Below, piece by piece: positions 28,929 to 37,558 of a DNA stretch of 64,000 bases. Both the position numbers and the translations under genes were made by a program. This DNA is from Streptomyces endophytica. GTDB taxonomy: Bacteria > Actinomycetota > Actinomycetes > Streptomycetales > Streptomycetaceae. Numbering within the stretch: the stretch's first letter is position 1; each line of letters starts with the position of its first letter. The notes beneath the pieces were generated by a model. It saw nothing but the letters and a program-made list of their open reading frames with translations, was not told the origin of the DNA and did no database searches. The stretch lies in assembly GCF_026153355.1 (NCBI RefSeq), contig NZ_CP110636.1, positions 3,286,001 through 3,350,000 on the forward strand, written 5' to 3'.

Positions 28929-30269
28929 TCAGTTCTCGGACTGGAGGGTGTCGGCGTCGATCTGGGCGTCGAGTGCGCGCAGGCCCTTGCCGATATCGGG
29001 GACCTTTCCGGCCTCGACGTCGTAGGAGAAGTCCTGCAGGGCGGTGACGTACTGTCCGCCGTTGGCGGACGGCGGGAGCGCGACGCTGCGCGGGTTCTGT
29101 GCGATGCGCAGGAAGGTGCGGAACGTCGGGTCGGCGTCCAGCTCCGGGGATTTCAGGGCCGCTTTCGTGGACGGCACGTTGTGGATGGCATTGGCGAACC
29201 GGACCACCTGATCGGTGTCCGTGGTCAGGAATTTCACCAGTTCCCAGGCCGCGTTCTGGTGGGTGCTGCTGTGCGCGATACCGATGACGGTGCCGGTCAG
29301 ATATCCCTTGCCGTAGGTGTCGGCCCGGTCGTCGGGCACCGGCATCGGCGCGGTGTCCCAGCCGAACGGGGCCTTGGCCTGCCGCAGCATCAGTCCGCGC
29401 CATTCACCGTCCATGTGCATGGCCACCTTCTGTGTCAGGAAGGCGTTCTGCGAGGACATCTCGTCGCCGAAGGTGGTGCGGAATTTCTCCAGCGGTCCGT
29501 AGCCGCCCTGGGCCTCGATCAGGTCCCGCTGGAAGGTGAGGAACTGCCGGGTCGACGGGTCCTTCGCCAGCCGGGATTTCCCGTGGGCGTCGAAGTAGCG
29601 GGGTTCCCACTGCGCGAACAGCCGGTCCGGACTGTTCTGGTAGAGACGGAAGTCGGGCATGAATCCCACCCGCCGGTAGGAGCCGTCCTCGGTGCGCCGG
29701 GTGAGGGCGACGGCGTCCCGTTTCAGTTCGGACATGGTCCGCGGGGGCCGGGTGATGCCCGCTTCCTTGAAGGCGTCCTTGTTGTAGTAGAGCCCGTAGG
29801 AATCGGCGAGCAGCGGCAGCGCGCACTGCTCGCCCCGGTAACTCGTGTAGTCCAGCAGGGTTTTCGGGAAGACCTTCTCCTTCACCACTCCCGTTTTTTC
29901 GAGGAACGGGTCGAGGTCCGCCCACATCCCCGACGAGCAGTACTGCCCGACATTGTTGGTGGTGAAGGACGAGACCACGTCCGGTGCGTCGTCCCCGCCG
30001 GCCCGCAGGGCCTGGTTCATCGTCTCGTCGGTGACGTTCGGGACGACCTTCACCGTGATGTTGCGGTGCCGTTTCTCGAACCGGGTGACCGAATCGTTGA
30101 TGGCCTTCATCTCGCCCGGCGTCGACCAGCCGTGCCAGAAGGTGAGGGTGACCGGCTCGGTCGGGTCGTCACGGTCACTGCCGACGCTCGGATGGGCACA
30201 GCCGGCCAGGAGCAGCCCGGCACCGGCCAGCGCCACGGAAAGCCGGTTGCGCAGACGGGAAAGCGGCAT
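28929..30269 (-). CDS. csnE: extracellular sugar-binding lipoprotein, CsnE-like
   Basis: 446 aa, ATG at 30269 with AGGAAG upstream. Lipoprotein signal peptide: RLRNRLSVALAGAGLLLAGC with the lipobox LAGC and modified Cys at 24. Family-1 solute-binding fold, with TLTFWHGWSTPGEMKAINDSV at the start of the mature domain and ALPLLADSYGLYYNKDAF. It would capture amino-sugar oligosaccharides at the cell surface and deliver them to the two permeases 69 bases downstream. Confidence 0.9.
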   Translation of the reverse strand: MPLSRLRNRLSVALAGAGLLLAGCAHPSVGSDRDDPTEPVTLTFWHGWSTPGEMKAINDSVTRFEKRHRNITVKVVPNVTDETMNQALRAGGDDAPDVVSSFTTNNVGQYCSSGMWADLDPFLEKTGVVKEKVFPKTLLDYTSYRGEQCALPLLADSYGLYYNKDAFKEAGITRPPRTMSELKRDAVALTRRTEDGSYRRVGFMPDFRLYQNSPDRLFAQWEPRYFDAHGKSRLAKDPSTRQFLTFQRDLIEAQGGYGPLEKFRTTFGDEMSSQNAFLTQKVAMHMDGEWRGLMLRQAKAPFGWDTAPMPVPDDRADTYGKGYLTGTVIGIAHSSTHQNAAWELVKFLTTDTDQVVRFANAIHNVPSTKAALKSPELDADPTFRTFLRIAQNPRSVALPPSANGGQYVTALQDFSYDVEAGKVPDIGKGLRALDAQIDADTLQSEN

Positions 30270-30273
30270 GGCG

Positions 30274-30322
30274 GACTTCCTTTGCGGCGAGAAGGACTTC
30301 CTGCACGGCGGGAGACTTCCTG
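30274..30322 (-). repeat. three GACTTCCT repeats about 20 bp apart between csnR and csnE
   Basis: GACTTCCT (AGGAAGTC on the coding strand) begins at 30274, 30295 and 30314 in the 74-bp csnR-csnE spacer; the copy nearest the gene supplies its ribosome site. The half-site resembles the AGGAAA of the csnR operator. Confidence 0.5.
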
Positions 30323-30343
30323 CGGAACGTTCGGCCGGGCGGC

Positions 30344-31582
30344 TCAGCCCGTCGTGTCGAACACCGCGTCGCGGGCCTCCGCGAGCGCCGTGCGCAGCGC
30401 GCCGATGAGAATCGGATTGCCGTCGATGTCGCTGAGCCGCAATTCCGGGCGGGGCAGGGCGAGTCCGGTGAATTCCTCCTCGACCAGGGCGCGCAGCGCC
30501 TCCCCGCCGGCCTGCGGGACCTCCCCGGAGAGCACCACCAGCCGCGGGTCGACCACGGCCACCACGGCCGCCAGCCCGGTGGCCAGCCGCCGCGCGACCT
30601 CCTCCCGTACGTCGTCCCTGGCCAGCGCCTCGTCGACGGTGCGGACCTCGGGCGCCCCGTACGCATGGGCCAGCTCGATGACGCTGGGGGAGCCGACCAG
30701 CCTCTGGAAGCCGCCGCCGGCGTCCGGTCGTGCGGCGCTGCGGTCGCCGCCCCGGGACAGCGGCGCGCCCGGCAGCGGCATGTAGCCGATCTCGCCCGCG
30801 CCGCCGGTGGCCCCCCGCAGCAGCCGGCCGCCGAGCACGATGGCGGCGCCCACGCCCTCGTCGGCCCAGACCAGTACGAAGTCGTCGAAGTCCTGTGCCG
30901 CACCGTCGTGTTGCTCGGCGACCGCCGCCAGGTTCACGTCGTTCTCGATGGTGATCGGCGTGCCCAGCACCTCGGCGAGCTCTTCCTTCAGCGCGCGCGA
31001 GTGCCAGCCCGGCAGGTGCGGGGCGTAGCGCAGCCGGCCGGTCCCCGGGTCCAGGGCGCCGGGCGTGCCGATCACCGTCCCGTGCAGCTGCTCGCGGCCC
31101 AGTCCGGCCTTGGCCAGCGCCCCGTCGACGGCCTCGGCGACGAGCCGTGCGGTGCGGTTCGGTACGTCCGCGCCGACGGCGTCGGTGCCGACCCGCTCCT
31201 CGCCGAGGACCCGCCCGGTGATGTCGGCGACCGCGGCGGTGATCCCCAGCTGGTCCACGGCCAGCGCGGCCACCTGCGCGGCCGCCGGATCGACCTCGTA
31301 GAGCTGCGCGTTGGGGCCCGGCCGCCCGGTCACGTTGCCGGTCGTGCGCACCAGTCCGGCGGCCTCCAGCCGGGCCAGCAGCTGCGAGGCGGTGGGCTTC
31401 GACAGCCCGGTCAGCTCGCCGATCTGCGTACGGGTCAGCGGGCCCTGCGACACCAGCAGGTCGAGCGCCGCCCGGTCGTTCATGGCGCGCAACACCCGTG
31501 GTGTTCCGGGCGTTCCCTGTGGCTGCTGCCCACCGGCCAAGACCGTCACCCCGTTCACCGGGTGGCCGGCCCGGCCACCCAT
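30344..31582 (-). CDS. csnR: ROK-family transcriptional repressor, CsnR-like
   Basis: 412 aa, ATG at 31582 with GGAAGG in the operator-overlapping leader. N-terminal winged helix (TRTQIGELTGLSKPTASQLLARLEAAGLV, about 50-80) and a ROK domain (WADEGVGAAIVLGGRLLRGATGGAGEIG). The CxCGxxGC zinc motif of ROK kinases is absent from the region after GYMPLPGAPL, pointing to a regulator rather than a kinase. In S. lividans CsnR represses the csn uptake operon and a chitosanase gene. Here it heads the operon transcribed leftward through csnK. No chitosanase is in the window. Confidence 0.85.
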   Translation of the reverse strand: MGGRAGHPVNGVTVLAGGQQPQGTPGTPRVLRAMNDRAALDLLVSQGPLTRTQIGELTGLSKPTASQLLARLEAAGLVRTTGNVTGRPGPNAQLYEVDPAAAQVAALAVDQLGITAAVADITGRVLGEERVGTDAVGADVPNRTARLVAEAVDGALAKAGLGREQLHGTVIGTPGALDPGTGRLRYAPHLPGWHSRALKEELAEVLGTPITIENDVNLAAVAEQHDGAAQDFDDFVLVWADEGVGAAIVLGGRLLRGATGGAGEIGYMPLPGAPLSRGGDRSAARPDAGGGFQRLVGSPSVIELAHAYGAPEVRTVDEALARDDVREEVARRLATGLAAVVAVVDPRLVVLSGEVPQAGGEALRALVEEEFTGLALPRPELRLSDIDGNPILIGALRTALAEARDAVFDTTG

Positions 31583-31585
31583 CTG

Positions 31586-31601
31586 TTAGGAAACCTTCCA
31601 A
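31586..31601. promoter_or_regulatory. CsnR-type palindromic operator
   Basis: TTAGGAAACCTTCCAA, with two-fold symmetry TTnGGAAnnTTCCnAA, lies immediately before the csnR start and overlaps its ribosome site. It matches the AT-rich AGGAAA-containing operators described for Streptomyces ROK repressors such as CsnR, suggesting autorepression of the operon. Confidence 0.75.
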
Positions 31602-31729
31602 TCGATGAACAGGAAGGTAGGCGGCCCGCCGGGCGGCGTCAATGGGTGCGGCGGCGTGAGTTGGCCGAACGCGGCCGGCGCGGAGCCCGCACGCGGCGGG
31701 CGCGCGTGCGGCGACCGGCGTGAACGCAA

Positions 31730-31767
31730 GGGAGGGGCGCACCGCGCAACAGCGGTACGCCCCTCCC
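31730..31767 (-). terminator. hairpin terminator after the MscS gene
   Basis: GGGAGGGGCGCACCGC (31730-31745) pairs with GCGGTACGCCCCTCCC (31752-31767), one mismatch, 6-nt loop, 20 bases beyond the mscS stop on the minus strand. Confidence 0.7.
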
Positions 31768-31786
31768 GGAATGCGCGGGGAGCGGC

Positions 31787-32878
31787 CTACTTCGCCGACT
31801 TCGGCGCCGCCGCCAGCGGCTCCGTGGCCTCGGCCTGGGGCGAGGTCGGGTTGTTGAGCGCCGAGGGGGCGGCGATGGTGGCGGTGGGATCCGCGGCGGG
31901 GAGCTCTTCCTTCTCGTCGGGGGCCGGGCGCGGGGCGAGGTGGACACCGGCGGCGTCCAGGGCCCGCTTGATGCGCCAGCGCAGTTCGCGTTCCACGCCC
32001 GCGGCCTTGCCCGGCATGGTCTTGGCGGCGACCGAGAGGGTGACCGTGTCGAGGTGCACCTCGCTGAGGCCGAGGACCTCCACCGGCTCCCACAGCTGCT
32101 CGTTCCACGGCTCGGACTTCGACATCTCCGCACCGGCCGCGGTGATCGTGTCCCGGGCCCGCTGGAGGTCCTGGTCGGCGGCGAGGACGACGTCCACGGC
32201 GGCCGTGGACCAGCCCTGGCTGAGGTTGCCGATCCGCTTCACCTCGCCGTTGCGGATGTACCAGATCGCGCCGTTCGGGCCGCGCAGCTTCGTCACCCGC
32301 AGGCCGACCTCGATGACCGTACCGGTGGCCACCCCCGCGTCGATCTCGTCGCCGACGCCGTACTGGTCCTCAAGGATCATGAAGACGCCGGAGAGGAAGT
32401 CCGTGACCAGGTTGCGGGCGCCGAAACCGATCGCGACGCCCGCCACGCCCGCGCTCGCGAGCAGCGGCGCCAGGTTGATCTGCAGCACCGACAGGACCGT
32501 CAGCGCGGCCGTGCCCATGATCACGAAAGAGGCGACGCTGCGCAGGACCGAGCCGATCGCCTCGGACCGCTGCCGGCGACGCTCGGCGTTGACCAGCAGC
32601 CCGCCCAGCGCGGTGCCCTGGGCGGCGGCCGCGGTGCGGTTCATCCGCTCGATGAGCTTGGTGATCGTGCGGCGTATCACATGCCGCAGCACGACCGCGA
32701 TCACGATGATGAGCAGGATCTGCAGGCCGGACGTGAGCCACGTCCCCCAGTTCTCCTGCACCCAGCCGGCGGCGTTGGTGGCCTTCTCCGTGGCGTCGTC
32801 GAGCGAGGGCGAGCCGGTGGAGCCGGCGGGGGCGGCGCGCAGGTGCGCGGCGGCAACCGTCGAAGCGGACCAGAACAC
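31787..32878 (-). CDS. small-conductance mechanosensitive channel (MscS family)
   Basis: 363 aa. GTG at 32878 (VFWSASTVAA) chosen because GGAAGG lies eight bases upstream; the ORF to 32995 starts without a ribosome site. Helices at about residues 47-67 (LTSGLQILLIIVIAVVLRHVI) and 107-135, then the pore helix LLASAGVAGVAIGFGARNLVTDFLSGVFMILEDQYGVGD with the Gly/Ala packing pattern typical of MscS TM3, and a beta-rich cytoplasmic domain. The C-terminal tail is Ala/Pro-rich. It protects against hypo-osmotic shock. Confidence 0.92.
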   Translation of the reverse strand: MFWSASTVAAAHLRAAPAGSTGSPSLDDATEKATNAAGWVQENWGTWLTSGLQILLIIVIAVVLRHVIRRTITKLIERMNRTAAAAQGTALGGLLVNAERRRQRSEAIGSVLRSVASFVIMGTAALTVLSVLQINLAPLLASAGVAGVAIGFGARNLVTDFLSGVFMILEDQYGVGDEIDAGVATGTVIEVGLRVTKLRGPNGAIWYIRNGEVKRIGNLSQGWSTAAVDVVLAADQDLQRARDTITAAGAEMSKSEPWNEQLWEPVEVLGLSEVHLDTVTLSVAAKTMPGKAAGVERELRWRIKRALDAAGVHLAPRPAPDEKEELPAADPTATIAAPSALNNPTSPQAEATEPLAAAPKSAK

Positions 32879-33166
32879 AGTCGAACCTTCCGTGTGGGAC
32901 AGCAGACCCGGGCCGTTGTGGGGGCCGGCGACCGGGCTGGCCAACCACACTAACGGGGCAACCTGGGTGGCCCGCGCCCGTGTTCGACCGGTCACGTCCG
33001 CGGAAGGCCGTAATGAGCCGTATCCGGCGGGACCGGCGGGGGTGTGGTGGAAAACACCTCCGGGCCGTTACCCGGTCATGGTGGCGCTCCGACCAGGCAC
33101 CGGGGGACACTGTGGAGAGATCGTCCCGGCGCGAGCCACGCGCCGCCGGCGTACAAGGAGGCACCC

Positions 33167-33703
33167 GTGCCGCATGTCCTGGTCCTCAATGCGTCGTACG
33201 AGCCGCTCGGCGTCGTACCGCTCCGCCGCGCGCTCATCCTCGTCCTCAATGAGAAGGCCATCAGCCTCGAGGAGTCCGGCGCCCTGATGCACAGCGCGAC
33301 CCGTGTCATTCCGGCCCCCAGTGTGGTCCGCCTGAAGCGGTTCGTGCGGGTGCCCTTTCGTGGCCCCGTGCCACTGACCCGCCGGGCGCTCTTCGCGCGT
33401 GACGGCGGTCGCTGTATGTACTGCGGTGGCGTCGCAACCAGCGTCGACCACGTCATCCCGCGCAGCCGCGGAGGTCAGCACACCTGGGAGAACGTCGTCG
33501 CCGCCTGCCGGCGCTGCAACCATGTCAAGGCGGACCGCCACGTAGCCGAGATCGGCTGGCGGCTGCGCCACCAACCCGCCCCGCCGTCAGGGCTGGCGTG
33601 GCGGATCATCGGCACGGGGCATCGTGATCCGCGCTGGCTGCCTTATTTGCAGCCGTACGGCGCGGACGACGCCTTGGCCCGGATCGATGCCGTGTCGGCA
33701 TAG
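33167..33703 (+). CDS. HNH endonuclease
   Basis: 178 aa, GTG at 33167 behind AAGGAGG. N-terminal half VLVLNASYEPLGVVPLRRALILVLNEKA, typical of a widespread actinobacterial HNH family; the nuclease motif runs CMYCGG...SVDHVIPRSRGGQHTWENVVAACRRCNHVKADR, with two CxxC zinc pairs and the D-H, N and H residues. Stand-alone and conserved, it is more likely a housekeeping nuclease than a phage or restriction remnant; its function is not established. Confidence 0.9.
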   Translation: MPHVLVLNASYEPLGVVPLRRALILVLNEKAISLEESGALMHSATRVIPAPSVVRLKRFVRVPFRGPVPLTRRALFARDGGRCMYCGGVATSVDHVIPRSRGGQHTWENVVAACRRCNHVKADRHVAEIGWRLRHQPAPPSGLAWRIIGTGHRDPRWLPYLQPYGADDALARIDAVSA

Positions 33704-33771
33704 ACCGGGCCTTCGTCGTGTCTGGGCGGGCGGAACCGAGTTCCGCCGGCCCGGGCACGACCAGTGGTGAA

Positions 33772-33846
33772 CTGCGGTCTTCGACGACAGTGAGCTGCGG
33801 TCTTCGGCAGTCATCTGCGGTCTTCGACAGTCATCTGCGGTCTTCG
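33772..33846 (-). repeat. 20-bp tandem repeat straddling the stop of the GH84 gene
   Basis: CTGCGGTCTTCG begins at 33772, 33795, 33815 and 33835, separated by ACAGTCAT-type spacers. The last copy encodes the C-terminal VEDRR and the TGA (33831-33833) of the leftward GH84 gene. Confidence 0.8.
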
Positions 33847-36800
33847 ACCGCGTAAGCCTCCACCGACCACAGCGAGTAGCCGAACCGGGTCGCCCGCTTG
33901 TCGCCCTGGATGCGGACGAAGCGGGCGTCCTTCGCGTCCATCCTGATCGACTCCCGGCCGCCCTTGCCGTCCCGTACGGTCGCCGCCGTGCGCCAGCTGC
34001 GGCCGTCCGGTGAGACCTGGATGCGGTAGCGGGCGGCGTAGGCGTCCTGCCAGTGGAGGACGAGCCGGCCCAGGCGGGTCGGGTGGGCCAGCGCGAACTG
34101 CAACCAGGCGCCGTCCTCGGCGGGGGAGGACCAGCGGGTCGTGGGATCGCCGTCGGTGGCGGCGGACGCCGGGAAGTCGGGCGTCTCGTCACCGGAGGAC
34201 GTGGCGACCGTGCCGCGCGCCAGGTCCTTGCCGCCGGTGCGCGGGTAGGCGCGGACGGTCAGGGTCTGCTCGGCGCCGTCGAACTCCACCGGGATCCGGT
34301 ACGTGCCGGAGGCCGTGTCCTCGGGGACGTCGACGGTGAGCGGGACCGTCGCGGTGCCGCCGCGCGGCGCGGTGACCTCCTCGGGCGCGTGCACGGTGAA
34401 GCCCTTGGGAGCCTTGACGGTCAGCTTGCCGCGGACGTCCTCGGGGCGCCGGGAGAAGATCCGGGCGTCCACCCGGGCGCTGCCACCGGTCTGCGCGTCC
34501 GACTCCGTGCGGGAGAGTTCCAGACCGGCCGCCGGAGTGTCCGCGAACCACGGGGTCAGGGCGTGGACGGACGGTGCCTCGGCGCCGTTCGCCCAGGTCA
34601 GCCGGATCGCGTCGGCGCGCAGCCGGGGGGTCGCGGACTCCGTCCAGCCGGTCGCGGACAGCCGGCCGAGGCGGCGCCAGCCCTCGCCGGGGACGTGCGC
34701 CTCCAGGGAGACGGCGCCCGCGGACGGGCCGGCGTCGGTCAGCGCGGTGACCGCGGCCAGCGGGCGGACCCGGCCGAACGGCACGGTCAGCGCGGTCGGG
34801 TCGGCGCCCTCGTTGGGACGCGGGGTGTCGCGCCGGGCGCCGGTCCAGGCGTCGGCCTCGGTCATCGCCCGGTCCAGGAACGGGGCGAGCACCCCCTTGC
34901 CGACGGTCGCCGGGCTGTGCGCGATCTCCTTGCGCAGCCGCTGCACCTCCCGCTGCGCCGACCAGGCGGCGTCCCCGTCGTCCCCGGCCTGCGCCACGAG
35001 CGTGTCCACGGCCTGCTCGCCGGCCCGGCCGTAACGGGCCAACTGCGCGGCCCACGGCCGGATTTCGTCGGCCAGGTCGGAACGGAGGTCGTCGGGTGCG
35101 GTGCTCATGGTGTGGAAGGCGGCCCGCAGCGCCTTGGCCGCCTTGGCGTAGTCCGCGTCCCTGCCGGGCCGGCCGGTGTTGACCGCGGCCTCGCGGGTCT
35201 CCCAGAAGCGGTCGATCAGCGGCCGCAGATAGCCGGACTCGCTTGTGTTCAGCAGCGAGGACGCGGCGTTCCCGGCCAGGGCGCGCAGCGCCGCCCGGCC
35301 CCGCGGGGCGCCGCCCGCCAGGTCGTCGATGGCCGCGTCCCAGGATTCCGCCGGACGGTAGGCGCGCGGGTTCCACGCGTAGTCGGCGGCGGTGAACAGC
35401 GGGATGCGGGACGCCAGCGGCTGCTCCATCGCGTTGGCGAGCAGCGCCGCCGACCCGGTGGCCACCGCCGGTTCGCGGCCCCGGTACGGGCCGAGGAAGA
35501 TCCGGTCCTGGGCGTAGTCGTTGACCGGGTAGTTGTCCATGGTCACCAGGGGGTGGCCGAATGCCTGGCGGGCCGTGACCAGCTCCCCGCCGGTGATGGT
35601 CCGCGGGACCACGCCGACGCCGGTCCAGGCCACCTCGACCCGGCCGCCGAGCGCCTCGGCGAGCGCGTCGCGGTACGCCGTCGAGCCGTCCTGGTAGTAC
35701 TCGGTCGGCATCAGCGACAGCGGTGCGGCGTCCGGGTGCCGTTCGTGGAGGTGGTCGGCGAGTGCGTTGGCAACCTTGGCCTGGGCCCGGGCGGCGGCCT
35801 GCGGCCCGGTGCCGAAGGCGTCCTCGTCGGCGGAGCAGTGCCATTCGTCGTAGGCGACGTCCTGGAACTGCAGCTGGAAGGAGCGCACGCCCAGCGCCCA
35901 CATCGCGTCCACCTTGCGGCGCAGCGCCCGCAGGTCCTCCTGTGAGGAGAAGCACAGCGCCTGGCCGGGGGCGAGGGCCCAGCCGAGCGTGACGTGGTTG
36001 GCGCGGGCCCGCTCGGCCAGCGTCCGGAACGCGGCGCGCTCCTCGGCCGGGTACGGGTCGCGCCAGCGGGCCTGGCGGTACGGGTCGTCGCCGGGCGCGT
36101 ACAGATAGCGGTTCTGCTTGGTGCGGCCCATGAAGTCCAGCTGGGCCAGGCGCTGCGCCTGGCTCCACGGCTGCCCGTAGAAGCCCTCGGTGGTGCCGCG
36201 CACGGCCGTGCCGGGCCAGTCCCGGACGATCACGGAGGCCAGCTGCCGACCGCTGTCCGGACCGTCCGTGACGAGCTGCCGGAGGGTCTGCGCGGCGTGG
36301 AAGAGGCCGTCCGGGCCGACGCCGTCCAGGGCCACCGTGTCGCGGCCGTCGACCTGGCCCACGGCGAGGCGGTAGCCGCCGGCGGGGAGGTCGCCGCGGG
36401 CCGGTGCGCGCAGGGCCCGCAGGGCGTCCTCGGCCGGTGCGCCGCCGATGCGGATCACCGGCCCGGACGCGGGCAGCCGCTCGCCGGGCGCCACCTGGTG
36501 CACCGTGCGCACCCCGGCGTCCCGCAGCAGACCCCGCACCACGTCCAGTGCGTAGCTGTCGGTACCGGGGGCGGCCACCACGACGGCCGCGTCGCCGAGC
36601 GGGACCGGGTCGCCGAGCTCGTGCAGCGACTGCGGCCGCGGCCAGACGGCGGGCAGCTGCCCCGCCCCGGCCGGCCGGTCCGGCTGGTCGGGACTCCCGA
36701 CGGCCGGGTCGGCCGGTGCCGCCTGGGCGCTGGGCACCCCGCCGAGCAGGCCACCGATGACCGCGGCGGCCAGTGCGGTGGTCCCCGCCACCCGTGCCCG

Positions 36801-36869
36801 GGTGCCCGCGCCGCTCCCCCTGCCGTTCCTACCGATTCTTCCGACGCCCCACACGCCCCGGCCTCGCAC
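33831..36869 (-). CDS. secreted GH84 beta-N-acetylglucosaminidase-like protein with discoidin domain
   Basis: 1,012 aa, GTG at 36869. Long Arg-rich signal peptide ending VPSAQA (about residue 50). GH20b-like lead domain, then the GH84 barrel starting VRGTTEGFYGQPWS, with TLGWALAPGQALCFS, SLMPTEYYQDGS, WTGVGVV and MDNYPVND. The catalytic pair that is normally Asp-Asp reads F335-Q336-D337 (codons at about 35859-35867), so the Asp polarising the acetamido group is replaced by Gln. Beta-sandwich spacer (about 740-880) and a C-terminal F5/8 type C (discoidin) domain, ATDGDPTTRWSS...FVRIQG. Probably acts outside the cell on N-acetylglucosamine-containing glycans. Not in an operon. Confidence 0.88.
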   Translation of the reverse strand: MRGRGVWGVGRIGRNGRGSGAGTRARVAGTTALAAAVIGGLLGGVPSAQAAPADPAVGSPDQPDRPAGAGQLPAVWPRPQSLHELGDPVPLGDAAVVVAAPGTDSYALDVVRGLLRDAGVRTVHQVAPGERLPASGPVIRIGGAPAEDALRALRAPARGDLPAGGYRLAVGQVDGRDTVALDGVGPDGLFHAAQTLRQLVTDGPDSGRQLASVIVRDWPGTAVRGTTEGFYGQPWSQAQRLAQLDFMGRTKQNRYLYAPGDDPYRQARWRDPYPAEERAAFRTLAERARANHVTLGWALAPGQALCFSSQEDLRALRRKVDAMWALGVRSFQLQFQDVAYDEWHCSADEDAFGTGPQAAARAQAKVANALADHLHERHPDAAPLSLMPTEYYQDGSTAYRDALAEALGGRVEVAWTGVGVVPRTITGGELVTARQAFGHPLVTMDNYPVNDYAQDRIFLGPYRGREPAVATGSAALLANAMEQPLASRIPLFTAADYAWNPRAYRPAESWDAAIDDLAGGAPRGRAALRALAGNAASSLLNTSESGYLRPLIDRFWETREAAVNTGRPGRDADYAKAAKALRAAFHTMSTAPDDLRSDLADEIRPWAAQLARYGRAGEQAVDTLVAQAGDDGDAAWSAQREVQRLRKEIAHSPATVGKGVLAPFLDRAMTEADAWTGARRDTPRPNEGADPTALTVPFGRVRPLAAVTALTDAGPSAGAVSLEAHVPGEGWRRLGRLSATGWTESATPRLRADAIRLTWANGAEAPSVHALTPWFADTPAAGLELSRTESDAQTGGSARVDARIFSRRPEDVRGKLTVKAPKGFTVHAPEEVTAPRGGTATVPLTVDVPEDTASGTYRIPVEFDGAEQTLTVRAYPRTGGKDLARGTVATSSGDETPDFPASAATDGDPTTRWSSPAEDGAWLQFALAHPTRLGRLVLHWQDAYAARYRIQVSPDGRSWRTAATVRDGKGGRESIRMDAKDARFVRIQGDKRATRFGYSLWSVEAYAVEDRR

Positions 36870-37282
36870 GGCTGCTCCTCGTCCGCGTCCGCTGCTCGCC
36901 GGCTCGCGCCGGCCCCCCGTATGTCCCCAGAAATTTCCGCTGGTCTGCCCGCCCGAGGTCCGTTCGGACAGACCTTCGGCCGTGAGCCCACCATTGTGGC
37001 GGTGAGGGTGTCAACCGGGCGATGGCGGGGGTGCCGGACGGGAGGCTTTGCGCCGGTTACGGCCGCTGCCACGGGACGGATCCGCCGGGTCCGCCGACCC
37101 GCAGAACTTCCTGTGCGGGCCCGCTCCCACCGCGTTCTTCGCGTACCGCGGCGGCGCGCGCGGGGAAATCGCCTGCGTACGGCATACTGTGACGTGAGTC
37201 ACGTTTCGCGGGTGATTGCGTCTGCGATCGTGCCGACTGGGTAGGGCCCACGTGTCCCACTACCGATGAACGGGAGGCCCTC
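36870..37282. other. 413-bp divergent promoter region between the GH84 and malQ-operon genes
   Basis: No coding bias. Moderately less GC-rich between 37090 and 37215. Contains the Crp-like site listed separately; other elements not recognised. Confidence 0.5.
37189..37202. promoter_or_regulatory. Crp-type binding site upstream of the malQ operon
   Basis: GTGACGTGAGTCAC fits the GTG-N6-GNCAC motif reported for Streptomyces Crp and sits within the 13-bp palindrome ACGTGAGTCACGT (37192-37204); it also resembles the E. coli TGTGA-N6-TCACA site. It ends 80 bp before the first start codon of the malQ unit. Confidence 0.55.
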
Positions 37283-37552
37283 GTGGCCGCATCCGCTCAG
37301 CTGCTCCTCGACGCCCTGTCCTCCAAACCGGGAGGTGCGACCGTGGAGCGTGACCTCTTCGACGGGGTCTCCGACCCCGATTCCGGCCTCGACGGCTCCG
37401 GCTCCTACAGCTTCGCCGAGCCGCCCCTCACCAGCGAGCCGCCGCTCGCCGACGCCGCGCCCCTGACCAGCGAGGTCCCGATCGCCGCCGAGCTGCCGCT
37501 GACCAGCGAGCCGACAGCCGCCGGCCTGGGGACGGAGTCCATGGAGGTCTGA
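37283..37552 (+). CDS. small acidic hypothetical protein preceding malQ
   Basis: 89 aa, GTG at 37283 after GGGAGG. N-terminal helix AASAQLLLDALSSKPGG, then an acidic Pro/Ser/Thr-rich tail with three imperfect PLTSEPP/PLTSEVP/PLTSEPT repeats. No membrane segment. Its 3' end carries the GGAGG that serves as malQ ribosome site, so it is co-translated with malQ. Function unknown. Confidence 0.65.
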   Translation: MAASAQLLLDALSSKPGGATVERDLFDGVSDPDSGLDGSGSYSFAEPPLTSEPPLADAAPLTSEVPIAAELPLTSEPTAAGLGTESMEV

Positions 37553-37558
37553 CGACCC

